A DNA stretch of 6,327 nucleotides, from the NCBI GenBank assembly GCA_031284105.1, contig JAITAN010000161.1, positions 1-6,327 of the forward strand, read 5' to 3'. Below the pieces are notes generated by a model. That model was not told the origin of the DNA. It made no database searches and saw only the letters and a list, made by a program, of their open reading frames with translations. The stretch comes from Treponema sp. (GTDB lineage: Bacteria > Spirochaetota > Spirochaetia > Treponematales > Breznakiellaceae). The position numbers and the translations under genes were made by a program. Positions 1 to 4,548 of this stretch are shown here, piece by piece; the first letter of the stretch is position 1, and the number at the start of each line of letters is the position of its first letter.

Positions 1-63
1 CGAGATACGCTTCTCGCCGCCTGGAGATGCGGGAGTCTCAGGCGAGAATTGCGGTACTCTTGG

Positions 64-105
64 GCGAAAGATACCGGAGTTTTTAGCGGAAGATACGGCG
101 TTTTT
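64..105. repeat. Imperfect tandem repeat of about 22 bp
   Basis: Two adjacent copies read GCGAAAGATACCGGAG followed by five T (64-84) and GCGGAAGATACGGCG followed by five T (86-105). A shorter related string, CGAGATACG, opens the window at 1-9. The rest of 1-140 shows no recognisable gene. Several frames are open across it, but none gives a protein I recognise. It may be the edge of a larger degenerate repeat that continues to the left of the window. Confidence 0.45.
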
Positions 106-140
106 CCATGCTTTGGGAAGGCTGCCCGCTTGGTAAGGGT

Positions 141-329
141 TTATGACCGGTACTCCCCGTTGATCTTAACGCAATCGTAGGTGAGGCCGCAGCCCCACAC
201 AACGGCCGCGCCCGCGCCGCCTCCGGTAAGCGTGATGTCGACTTCTTCTTCTAAGAGAATCTTTTTTGATTCTTCTGAAAATTACACGGCGCGGCCGTCT
301 TTGCACACCAAAACGCTTTTCGGCAAAAA
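141..329 (-). pseudogene. argJ: argJ 3' remnant (ornithine acetyltransferase / N-acetylglutamate synthase)
   Basis: Read on the minus strand, this stretch ends with WGCGLTYDCVKINGEYRS and a TAA stop (complement of 141-143). That closely matches the conserved C-terminus of ArgJ, typically WGCDLTYDYVKINAEYRT. Before it come the acidic helix KKILLEEEVDITLT and a Gly/Ala-rich turn, as in the family. An in-frame TAA (complement of 282-284) separates this from VLVCKDGRAV, which also fits the ArgJ segment just upstream of FSEE. A further stop lies at the complement of 330-332. Only about 60 of the usual roughly 400 residues remain, so the gene is a dead 3' fragment. Intact ArgJ transfers acetyl groups between acetylornithine and glutamate in arginine synthesis. 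The homology call rests on recalled family sequences and was not searched. Confidence 0.72.
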
Positions 330-372
330 TCATTTAAATTTGAAATATCGCGCACATTTCCATATTCCGCTC

Positions 373-402
373 TTGACAAAAAAGAAGCTTTCCCGCTATA
401 GT
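373..402 (+). promoter_or_regulatory. Sigma-70 type promoter of the transporter operon
   Basis: A perfect -35 TTGACA (373-378) is followed after 18 bp by TATAGT (397-402), a five-of-six match to the -10 consensus. Transcription would start near 408-410, about 24 nt upstream of the ATG at 433. No other plausible promoter is seen between here and the first permease. Confidence 0.7.
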
Positions 403-432
403 GTCTAATTACCACAGGTTTACTAGGTAATT

Positions 433-1092
433 ATGGATACGGTATTTATCGAACAGTTTACGCCTCTCTATGCTAAAGCGTTATGGCTTGTACTAAAACT
501 CTGTTTTTGGGGGTCGTTTTTTTCCCTTATTATCGGTTTATGCTGCGCGGTTGTCCGGTATTTCCGGCTGCCTATTTTACGGCGCATTGCGGGCGTATAC
601 ATTGATCTCTCCAGAAATACGCCGCTTATGATCCAGCTTTTTTTCTTGTATTTCGGCTTGTCCCGCGTAGGCATAAAGTTTGAATCCTGGACATGCGCGG
701 TGATCGGGATGAGTTTTCTCGGCGGCTCGTATATGGCGGAAGCCTTCCGGGGCGGGCTTGAGGCTATCGGCAAGGCGCAGATAGAAGCCGGACTTTCCAT
801 AGGACTTTCATACCCGCAGGTTGTCCGTTACGTCATTCTGCCGCAGGCGCTTGCGGTGAGCATTCCGAGTCTCGGCGCAAACGTCATCTTCCTGCTTAAA
901 GAAACCAGCGTCGTGAGCATTGTCGCGCTTGCCGACTTGATGTATGTGGCAAAAGACCTTATCGGTTTGTATTACAAGACCAACGAGGCGCTGTTCATGC
1001 TGGTAGTCGCGTATCTTATTATACTGCTGCCCATTTCCATTTTATTGTATATTGTTGAAAGGAGGCTCCGTTTTGCGGGATTTGGGCATTAG
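433..1092 (+). CDS. Polar amino-acid ABC transporter permease (HisM/HisQ family), first subunit
   Basis: Integral inner-membrane subunit (219 aa) of a polar amino-acid importer; it forms the translocation path with the permease encoded next. Hydrophobic segments lie near residues 16-42, 64-80, 87-103, 145-172 and 185-208, matching the five-helix His/Glu/Gln/Arg class. RNTPLMIQLFFLYFG (61-75) is the family's conserved RxTPL...FFLYFGL stretch. The cytoplasmic EAA loop that docks on the ATPase is EAGLSIGLSYPQVVRYVILP (118-137). KETSVVSIV (156-164) corresponds to the conserved KxSSL segment. Length is typical. The ATG at 433 has only a weak Shine-Dalgarno (TAGG, 424-427). The 3' end overlaps the next permease by 20 nt, indicating translational coupling. 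Family assignment is firm; the exact substrate cannot be read from the permease. Confidence 0.93.
   Translation: MDTVFIEQFTPLYAKALWLVLKLCFWGSFFSLIIGLCCAVVRYFRLPILRRIAGVYIDLSRNTPLMIQLFFLYFGLSRVGIKFESWTCAVIGMSFLGGSYMAEAFRGGLEAIGKAQIEAGLSIGLSYPQVVRYVILPQALAVSIPSLGANVIFLLKETSVVSIVALADLMYVAKDLIGLYYKTNEALFMLVVAYLIILLPISILLYIVERRLRFAGFGH
1058..1065 (+). promoter_or_regulatory. Strong ribosome binding site deciding the TTG start at 1073
   Basis: AAAGGAGG lies 7 nt upstream of TTG 1073. An upstream TTG at 1052 would place this site inside the coding sequence, so 1073 is the better start. The site is embedded in the last codons of the preceding permease gene. Confidence 0.7.
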
Positions 1093-1750
1093 CGTTCTTA
1101 TCGAAGGCAAAAATCTCCAACGCCTCTTTCTGGGCTTGTGGGTTACGGCGCGTATTGCGCTTATCTCGGTGTTTTTTTCCGTCATATTGGGCGTCCTTTT
1201 CGGGATTCTAATGACAAATAAACGTAAAGCCGTACGCTTCTTCTGCCGCGCATACCTTGAAGCGGTTCGGATCATTCCGGTTCTTGTGTGGCTTTTCCTG
1301 TTTTACTTCGGGCTTGCCCGCAATTTTCACATCAATCTGACCGGCGAATTCACGTCTATCCTTGTATTCACCCTGTGGGGAACGGCCGAAATGGGAGATT
1401 TGGTGCGCGGGGCCATTACCAGTATTTCTCACCACCAATACGAAAGCGCCTTTGCGCTTGGGCTTACCAACGGCCAACTTTACCGGTACGTCATTGTTCC
1501 GCAGGCGATGCGCCGCCTTATGCCCGGAGCAATCAACCTGACGACCCGCATGATAAAGACGACTTCGCTTGTGGTGCTTATCGGCGTTGTCGAAGTGCTG
1601 AAAGTCGGGCAGCAGATCATTGAGGCGAATTTCTTGAAAAGTCCGAGCGCTTCATTCTGGGTATATGCGCTTATTTTTTTCTTTTATTTTATACTTTGTA
1701 TGCCTATATCGCATCTTTCAAAAAGACTGGAGCGGAAATGGCAAAGTTAA
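1073..1750 (+). CDS. Polar amino-acid ABC transporter permease, second subunit
   Basis: Second membrane subunit (225 aa from TTG 1073) and likely heterodimer partner of the permease at 433-1092. Hydrophobic segments lie near residues 17-47, 66-82, 94-108, 164-180 and 196-212. RIIPVLVWLFLFYFGLA (66-82) is the counterpart of the RxTPL...FFLYFGL stretch, with Ile-Ile in place of the usual Gly/Asn-Thr. GTAEMGDLVRGAITSI (103-118) precedes the EAA loop ESAFALGLTNGQLYRYVIVP (124-143). KTTSLVVLIGVVEV (162-175) follows as expected. The start is chosen for the AAAGGAGG site 7 nt upstream. The gene overlaps the upstream permease by 20 nt and the ATPase downstream by 13 nt, so all three are one translationally coupled unit. 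Confidence 0.92.
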   Translation: MRDLGISVLIEGKNLQRLFLGLWVTARIALISVFFSVILGVLFGILMTNKRKAVRFFCRAYLEAVRIIPVLVWLFLFYFGLARNFHINLTGEFTSILVFTLWGTAEMGDLVRGAITSISHHQYESAFALGLTNGQLYRYVIVPQAMRRLMPGAINLTTRMIKTTSLVVLIGVVEVLKVGQQIIEANFLKSPSASFWVYALIFFFYFILCMPISHLSKRLERKWQS

Positions 1751-2499
1751 TTAATCCGGAGATTTTACTTGAGATAAATCATCTTTATAAACGGTTTGAG
1801 AACATGAGCGCGCCGGCGCTTAACGATGTGTCTCTAAAACTGCATAAGCAGGAGGTGCTGGTTGTTTTAGGTCCTTCGGGGTGCGGGAAGAGTACGCTTC
1901 TGCGCTGCATGAACGGGCTTGAGCATATCCAATCCGGCGAAATCAAGCTGAACGGCGGCATAATAACCAAAGAAGGCACGGATTGGCGTGAAATCCGGCA
2001 AAACGTCGGCATGGTGTTTCAGAACTACGAGCTTTTCCCGCATATGACCGTGTTGGAAAACGTTATGCTGGGTCCGATCAGGGCGCAGAAACGCGCCAAA
2101 AAGGAAGCGAAAGAGGCTGCGGAGATTCTGTTGGAGCGTGTGGGCTTGCTTGAGAAAAAGAGCGCGTATCCCCGGCAGCTTTCCGGCGGGCAAAAGCAGC
2201 GCGTTGCCATAGTGCGCGCGCTCATTATGCGTCCCGAGCTTATGCTGTTTGATGAAGTTACGGCCGCGCTCGATCCGGAAATGGTGCGGGAGGTGCTTGA
2301 CGTCATGCTGGGACTCGCGAAAAGCGGTATGACTATGGCGATTGTTACGCACGAGATATCGTTTGCGCGTTCCGTTGCGGATAGGATTATTTTCATGGAT
2401 GCCGGAGAAATCGTGGAAGAAAACGAGCCGCATCAGTTTTTTACCCAGCCGTCTACGGAGCGGGCAAGGAAATTTTTGAATATTTTTGAGTTTGACTGA
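1738..2499 (+). CDS. Polar amino-acid ABC transporter ATP-binding protein (GlnQ/HisP-like)
   Basis: Cytoplasmic ATPase (253 aa) that drives the importer by dimerising on the EAA loops of the two permeases. In order: Walker A GPSGCGKS (45-52), Q-loop MVFQNYELFPHMTVLENV (92-109, Q95), signature LSGGQKQRVAIVRAL (148-162), Walker B LMLFDE (168-173, catalytic E173), D-loop ALDP (177-180) and switch His in IVTHE (H205). All catalytic elements are present and the length is normal. One oddity is Val at 174, just after the catalytic Glu, where most family members have Pro (DEPTSALDPE). The ATG at 1738 is preferred over an upstream in-frame ATG (1696) because GGAG (1729-1732) sits 5 nt upstream and the earlier start would add 14 residues overlapping the permease's last helix. 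Confidence 0.95.
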   Translation: MAKLINPEILLEINHLYKRFENMSAPALNDVSLKLHKQEVLVVLGPSGCGKSTLLRCMNGLEHIQSGEIKLNGGIITKEGTDWREIRQNVGMVFQNYELFPHMTVLENVMLGPIRAQKRAKKEAKEAAEILLERVGLLEKKSAYPRQLSGGQKQRVAIVRALIMRPELMLFDEVTAALDPEMVREVLDVMLGLAKSGMTMAIVTHEISFARSVADRIIFMDAGEIVEENEPHQFFTQPSTERARKFLNIFEFD

Positions 2500-2500
2500 T

Positions 2501-2614
2501 ATGGAGGAAAATCCTCTGAAGAGATGGTTTTATAATGAACCAAACGTCAAGAAACTCAAAAAAAGGGTAAATAGAGAGTTTGACTCTATTTTATATAGTA
2601 GATTTGTTTACTAA
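2501..2614 (+). CDS. Possible small protein or gene remnant, 37 aa
   Basis: One base after the ATPase stop, an ATG opens a 37-codon frame beginning MEENPLKRWFYNEPNVKKLK and ending SRFVY at TAA 2612-2614. It is Lys/Arg-rich and has no signal peptide or membrane segment. The NVKKLKKR stretch faintly recalls N-termini of HEAT-repeat proteins, so it may be the stub of a lost gene, but this is a weak impression. There is no good Shine-Dalgarno; translation would depend on re-initiation after the ATPase. The frame runs through the 2569-2591 hairpin and into the 2604-2634 dyad, which argues against strong coding constraint. Confidence 0.25.
   Translation: MEENPLKRWFYNEPNVKKLKKRVNREFDSILYSRFVY
2569..2591. 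repeat. Inverted repeat, 8-bp arms, 7-nt loop
   Basis: AAATAGAG (2569-2576) and CTCTATTT (2584-2591) are perfectly complementary. This is the first of four consecutive inverted repeats in the ATPase-to-binding-protein spacer. It is AT-rich and not followed by a clean T-run, so it is not called a terminator. Confidence 0.5.
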
Positions 2615-2634
2615 CTCGGTTAGTTAGTAAACAA
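2604..2634. promoter_or_regulatory. Perfect 31-bp operator-like dyad
   Basis: TTGTTTACTAACT (2604-2616) and AGTTAGTAAACAA (2622-2634) are exact reverse complements around a 5-bp centre, CGGTT. Size, AT-richness and lack of a T-run fit a repressor operator better than a terminator; the TTAGTTAGTAA-type core resembles sites bound by some TetR-family regulators. It lies 110 bp upstream of the binding-protein start. A hairpin in the transcript is an alternative reading. Confidence 0.5.
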
Positions 2635-2639
2635 GTCCT

Positions 2640-2677
2640 GCAATTTTTCAGGCTAAAGCCTTGCAAAATTGCTTTTT
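2640..2677 (+). terminator. Terminator- or attenuator-like hairpin before the binding-protein gene
   Basis: Outer arms GCAATTTT (2640-2647) and AAAATTGC (2665-2672) enclose AGGC-TAAA-GCCT (2650-2661), and five T follow (2673-2677). The stem is AT-rich with a small internal mismatch, so it is weaker than the terminator at 3581. It could end the permease-ATPase message or thin it out before the binding-protein gene. Confidence 0.5.
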
Positions 2678-2684
2678 ACGCGAA

Positions 2685-2716
2685 AGTTATTTAGTACCTT
2701 CAGTTATTAAATAACT
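2685..2716. repeat. Inverted repeat, 9-bp arms, just upstream of the binding-protein RBS
   Basis: AGTTATTTA (2685-2693) and TAAATAACT (2708-2716) are exact complements with a 14-nt loop that itself contains a second AGTTATT. The structure ends 15 nt before the AGGAGG at 2732. It could affect message stability or translation, or serve as a protein-binding dyad. Confidence 0.5.
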
Positions 2717-2731
2717 CTATTTTACGTCCAT

Positions 2732-2737
2732 AGGAGG
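2732..2737 (+). promoter_or_regulatory. Strong ribosome binding site of the solute-binding protein gene
   Basis: AGGAGG is 6 nt before ATG 2744, the best-placed Shine-Dalgarno in the window. This suits a binding protein normally made in excess over its permease. Confidence 0.75.
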
Positions 2738-2743
2738 GACAAC

Positions 2744-3574
2744 ATGAAGAAGCTGGTTTTATTATTACTGGCATTTGGGTTGGCGGTTTCCGCTTTTGCA
2801 CGCGGGAACAATGATGTTTCTACCGTTGAGAAACTCAAGAAATCGGGGAAAGTCCGCATCGGCGTGTTCACCGACAAAGCGCCGTTCGGGTATGTAGACG
2901 AAAAGGGCGCGTACCAAGGGTACGATGTGTATTTTGCACACCGTATTGCCAAGGACCTAATCGGCAATGAAAACGCCGTGGAGTTCGTACCGGTTGAAGC
3001 GGCAAGCCGCGTTGAGTACCTGCAATCGAATAAAGTTGACATTATTCTTGCGAATTTCACGGTAACGCCGGAACGCAGCCAAGTGGTTGACTTTGCAAAA
3101 CCGTATATGAAGGTTGCGCTCGGTATCGTATCGCCGGACACGGCGCCGGTTACCGATATTTCTCAGCTTGAGGGAAAAACGTTAATCGTTGATAAGGGGA
3201 CCACCGCGGAACTGTACTTCACAAAGAACCATCCCAATATCAAACTGCTTGCGTTTGATCAGAACACCGAAGCTCTGAACGCGCTCAAAGACGGGCGCGG
3301 AGATGCGCTTGCTCATGACAACACCTTTGTTTTCGCATGGGCAATCCAAAACCCGGGTTTCAGTGTAGGCATCGATTCCATCGGCAGCCTTGATACAATC
3401 GCTCCGGCGGTTCAGAAGGGAAATACCGCGCTGCTTAACTGGCTCAATAACGAGATTGAGCATATTCTTGAGGCGGATTTTTTCCATAAGGCTTACACGG
3501 CAACCCTTGAACCGGTTTACGGTAACAAGGTCGATCCCGAATCCGTTGTGGTGGAAAAAGGCGTAGTAAAATAA
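2744..3574 (+). CDS. Periplasmic polar amino-acid solute-binding protein (SBP family 3)
   Basis: Secreted receptor (276 aa) that captures an amino acid and delivers it to the permeases encoded upstream. Residues 1-19 form a classical signal peptide: MKK, a Leu-rich core, then AFA before the likely cleavage at 19/20. There is no lipobox Cys, so it should be free in the periplasm. Family 3 landmarks follow in order: LKKSGKVRIGV (31-41), APFGYVDEKGAYQGYDVYFA (46-65), the hinge-region stretch KVDIILANFTVTPERSQVVD (97-116), PYMKVALGIVSP (120-131), KTLIVDKGTTAE (145-156) and GDALAHDNT (186-194). R111 in TPERS is the usual ligand-carboxylate contact; D192 likely binds the amino group. The ANFTVTPER...PYMKVALG wording recalls cysteine and acidic amino-acid binding proteins, but the substrate is an inference. 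It sits 244 bp after the ATPase, with its own RBS and terminator. Confidence 0.93.
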   Translation: MKKLVLLLLAFGLAVSAFARGNNDVSTVEKLKKSGKVRIGVFTDKAPFGYVDEKGAYQGYDVYFAHRIAKDLIGNENAVEFVPVEAASRVEYLQSNKVDIILANFTVTPERSQVVDFAKPYMKVALGIVSPDTAPVTDISQLEGKTLIVDKGTTAELYFTKNHPNIKLLAFDQNTEALNALKDGRGDALAHDNTFVFAWAIQNPGFSVGIDSIGSLDTIAPAVQKGNTALLNWLNNEIEHILEADFFHKAYTATLEPVYGNKVDPESVVVEKGVVK

Positions 3575-3580
3575 CGAACA

Positions 3581-3626
3581 AAGGAGAATGGACGCATCAT
3601 ACTGTTTTCCATTCTCCTTCTTTTTT
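3581..3626 (+). terminator. Strong intrinsic terminator after the binding-protein gene
   Basis: A perfect 12-bp stem, AAGGAGAATGGA (3581-3592) with TCCATTCTCCTT (3608-3619), closes a 15-nt loop. It is followed by C and six T (3621-3626). It begins 7 nt after the stop codon and ends the transporter unit. Confidence 0.88.
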
Positions 3627-3636
3627 CGCAATGATA

Positions 3637-3681
3637 CCGCTTTCAAAACTGTTTTGAAAACCAAGCGGATTTTGAAAGCGG
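3637..3681. repeat. Three-armed inverted repeat with mutually exclusive hairpins
   Basis: CCGCTTTCAAAA (3637-3648) pairs perfectly over 12 bp with TTTTGAAAGCGG (3670-3681). The same left arm can instead form TTTCAAAA-CTG-TTTTGAAA (3641-3659), closed further out by CCGCTT/AAGCGG (3637-3642 and 3663-3668) with a small bulge. Two alternative folds therefore compete for one arm. There is no T-run, and it lies downstream of a strong terminator with no gene nearby. Confidence 0.6.
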
Positions 3682-3747
3682 CCCTGCATATAGCTACACG
3701 TTTCTGTTATTCACGTTCCCCATTTTTTTGATTCGCAGCGGAGTTTA

Positions 3748-3922
3748 ATACCCCGCCGCAAATTCGTTTGCGCCCCGTGCGGCGGTTAGAATCGGTAACA
3801 TCAACAAAGAATGGCAGTAAACGGGTTTGCTTCGCAAACCTTTACAATTAAATAATTTACTTACAGAACGAACCTCGTAAATAATGTAACGCTTACAAGA
3901 TACCCTGCCGCGAGCGGCGGGG
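3748..3922. repeat. Pair of related GC-rich palindromes bounding a 175-bp unit, possibly MITE-like
   Basis: ATACCCCGCCGC (3748-3759) and ATACCCTGCCGC (3900-3911) are direct copies with one difference, spaced 152 bp apart. Each opens a hairpin. The first is CCGCCGC/GCGGCGG (3753-3759 and 3779-3785), and its left arm can instead form CGCAAA-TTCG-TTTGCG (3757-3772). The second is CCCTGCCG-CGAG-CGGCGGGG (3903-3922) with one G-T wobble. Paired hairpins around a non-coding segment could be the ends of a non-autonomous mobile element, but I see no target duplication. Confidence 0.35.
3824..3840. repeat. Short hairpin with TTC triloop
   Basis: GGTTTGC-TTC-GCAAACC is a perfect 7-bp stem with a 3-nt loop. 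On the minus strand its core reads GCGAAGC, a sequence known to form an exceptionally stable DNA mini-hairpin. Four other hairpins in the window share the same loop form. Confidence 0.55.
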
Positions 3923-4097
3923 AGGGTCATTATTTTTCAATATATGCGGTTTGTAAAATATGCGGGGAAAATACTAAGAAACAATAAAAAAATAATACAT
4001 AAAGGGCTTGCACAAATTGTTCGTATTGACTACACTATTCGTATGTTCTTGACAACGGCAGCCGTTGCGACGGCATTTTCAGGACAGCATACACGCC

Positions 4098-4167
4098 ACC
4101 GATCACCGATCACCGATCACCGATCACCGATCACCGATCACCGATCACCGATCACCGATCACCGATC
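4098..4167. repeat. Perfect heptanucleotide tandem repeat, ten copies of ACCGATC
   Basis: Ten uninterrupted identical 7-bp units fill 70 bp, followed by a partial AC. Each unit carries one GATC. Perfect identity points to recent expansion by strand slippage and makes copy-number change likely. The array ends 4 bp before a perfect TATAAT (4172-4177), so the -35 position falls inside it. Confidence 0.97.
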
Positions 4168-4171
4168 ACAG

Positions 4172-4177
4172 TATAAT
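4172..4177 (+). promoter_or_regulatory. Perfect -10 box TATAAT at the edge of the 7-bp array
   Basis: TATAAT is a full consensus match. With 17-bp spacing the -35 hexamer would be CGATCA (4149-4154) inside the tandem array, which is a poor match, so an activator or a weak promoter is implied. If used, it would give a leader of about 365 nt covering the 21-bp palindromic array before the gene at 4549. It may simply be chance in an AT-rich stretch. Confidence 0.35.
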
Positions 4178-4255
4178 GTAACTGAAAGAAATAGTGTCAA
4201 CCCCCTAACACCCAAATTTCCGTTTTTTTGTCCATTTTTTTTATTTTCTTATGAA

Positions 4256-4497
4256 GACAAACCGGAGGTTTGTCCAGACAAATTAGAGGTCTGTCCTGCC
4301 GTCTCAAAGAGGAGTCCCTACGAGTTAGAGGTCTGTTCTGCCGTCTCAAAGGGGAACCCCTACGGGTCAGAGGGGATCCCCGCCGTCTCAAAGGGGAGCC
4401 CCTACGAGTTAGAGGGGATCCCCGCCGTCTCAAAGGGGATCCCCTGCGGATCAAAGAGGAACCCCTACGAGTTAACGGGAAGTCTCTCTGCTATAAC
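4256..4497. repeat. Array of about eleven 21-bp palindrome-centred units
   Basis: From 4267, eleven consecutive 21-bp units can be laid out without gaps, starting at 4267, 4288, 4309, 4330, 4351, 4372, 4393, 4414, 4435, 4456 and 4477. Units 5 to 10 each begin with GGGGANCCCC or a one-base variant; units 6, 8 and 9 have the perfect palindrome GGGGATCCCC. The second half alternates between TACGAGTTAGA-type and GCCGTCTCAAA-type, giving a 42-bp higher-order period through unit 8. Units 1 to 4 diverge towards GGTTTGTC or GGTCTGTC, and unit 1 pairs with GACAAACC (4256-4263) as an 8-bp hairpin. Unit 11 is degenerate. Since 21 is divisible by three, every frame repeats in step; the frame of the downstream gene reads alternating GEPLRVR and GDPRRLK. 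A second copy lies at 5468-5529. Confidence 0.93.
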
Positions 4498-4533
4498 CGA
4501 GGCAAACAGCTTCGTTTATATATACCTATAAGG

Positions 4534-4540
4534 AAAGGAG
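4534..4540 (+). promoter_or_regulatory. Ribosome binding site deciding the ATG start at 4549
   Basis: AAAGGAG lies 8 nt before ATG 4549. This supports starting the gene here and not at an upstream TTG (4270) that would append the repeat array to the protein. Confidence 0.75.
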
Positions 4541-4548
4541 AAAAGACT

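Larger units (their letters stand above)
3682..4097. other. Gene-free, hairpin-rich spacer
   Basis: No reading frame here looks real. Content, left to right: a GC-rich palindrome at 3753-3785, a short hairpin at 3824-3840, an AT-rich stretch at 3841-3899, a second GC-rich palindrome at 3903-3922, and another AT-rich stretch. Then come a TTGACT (4026-4031) and a TTGACA (4049-4054), without good -10 partners at normal spacing. A 15-bp palindrome, CAACGGCAGCCGTTG (4053-4067), follows and can re-pair its right half as GCCGT-TGCG-ACGGC (4061-4074). Confidence 0.6.

Noticed and set aside
181..408. A 75-codon plus-strand frame starting GTG
   Set aside because: It is antisense to the argJ remnant and runs through the operon promoter. 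It has low-complexity content and no ribosome binding site.
1052..1072. Earlier TTG start for the second permease
   Set aside because: It would place the strong AAAGGAGG site inside the coding sequence; TTG 1073 has that site at ideal spacing.
1696..1737. Earlier ATG start for the ATPase
   Set aside because: It would add 14 residues lying over the last helix of the permease, while ATG 1738 has GGAG 5 nt upstream and gives a family-typical N-terminus.
1867..2433. Long minus-strand frames opposite the ATPase
   Set aside because: They are shadows of a clearly functional plus-strand gene, with no domain content or start signals.
2604..2634. Intrinsic terminator
   Set aside because: The dyad is perfect but AT-rich and is followed by GTCCTG, with no T-run.
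3182..3664. Minus-strand frame of 160 codons opposite the binding-protein gene
   Set aside because: It overlaps the real gene and its terminator, and has no recognisable protein features.
3745..3930. Minus-strand frame of 61 codons across the GC-rich palindromes
   Set aside because: Its ends are made of the palindromes themselves, and the middle has no family resemblance or RBS.
4098..4167. CRISPR array or iteron-type replication origin
   Set aside because: The 7-bp units have no spacers, and there is no replication-initiator gene, DnaA box or adjacent origin feature.
4197..4454. Minus-strand frame made of RRGSPL repeats
   Set aside because: It is the complement of the palindromic array, open because the 21-bp unit lacks stops; there is no independent coding evidence.
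4267..4497. CRISPR array
   Set aside because: Units are contiguous 21-bp repeats without unique spacers, and no cas genes are present.
3944..4531. 195-codon plus-strand frame through the 7-bp and 21-bp arrays
   Set aside because: It is almost entirely translated repeats (ITDHRSP and SKGSPYELEG types). It would shift frame with any change in the 7-bp copy number and has no RBS.
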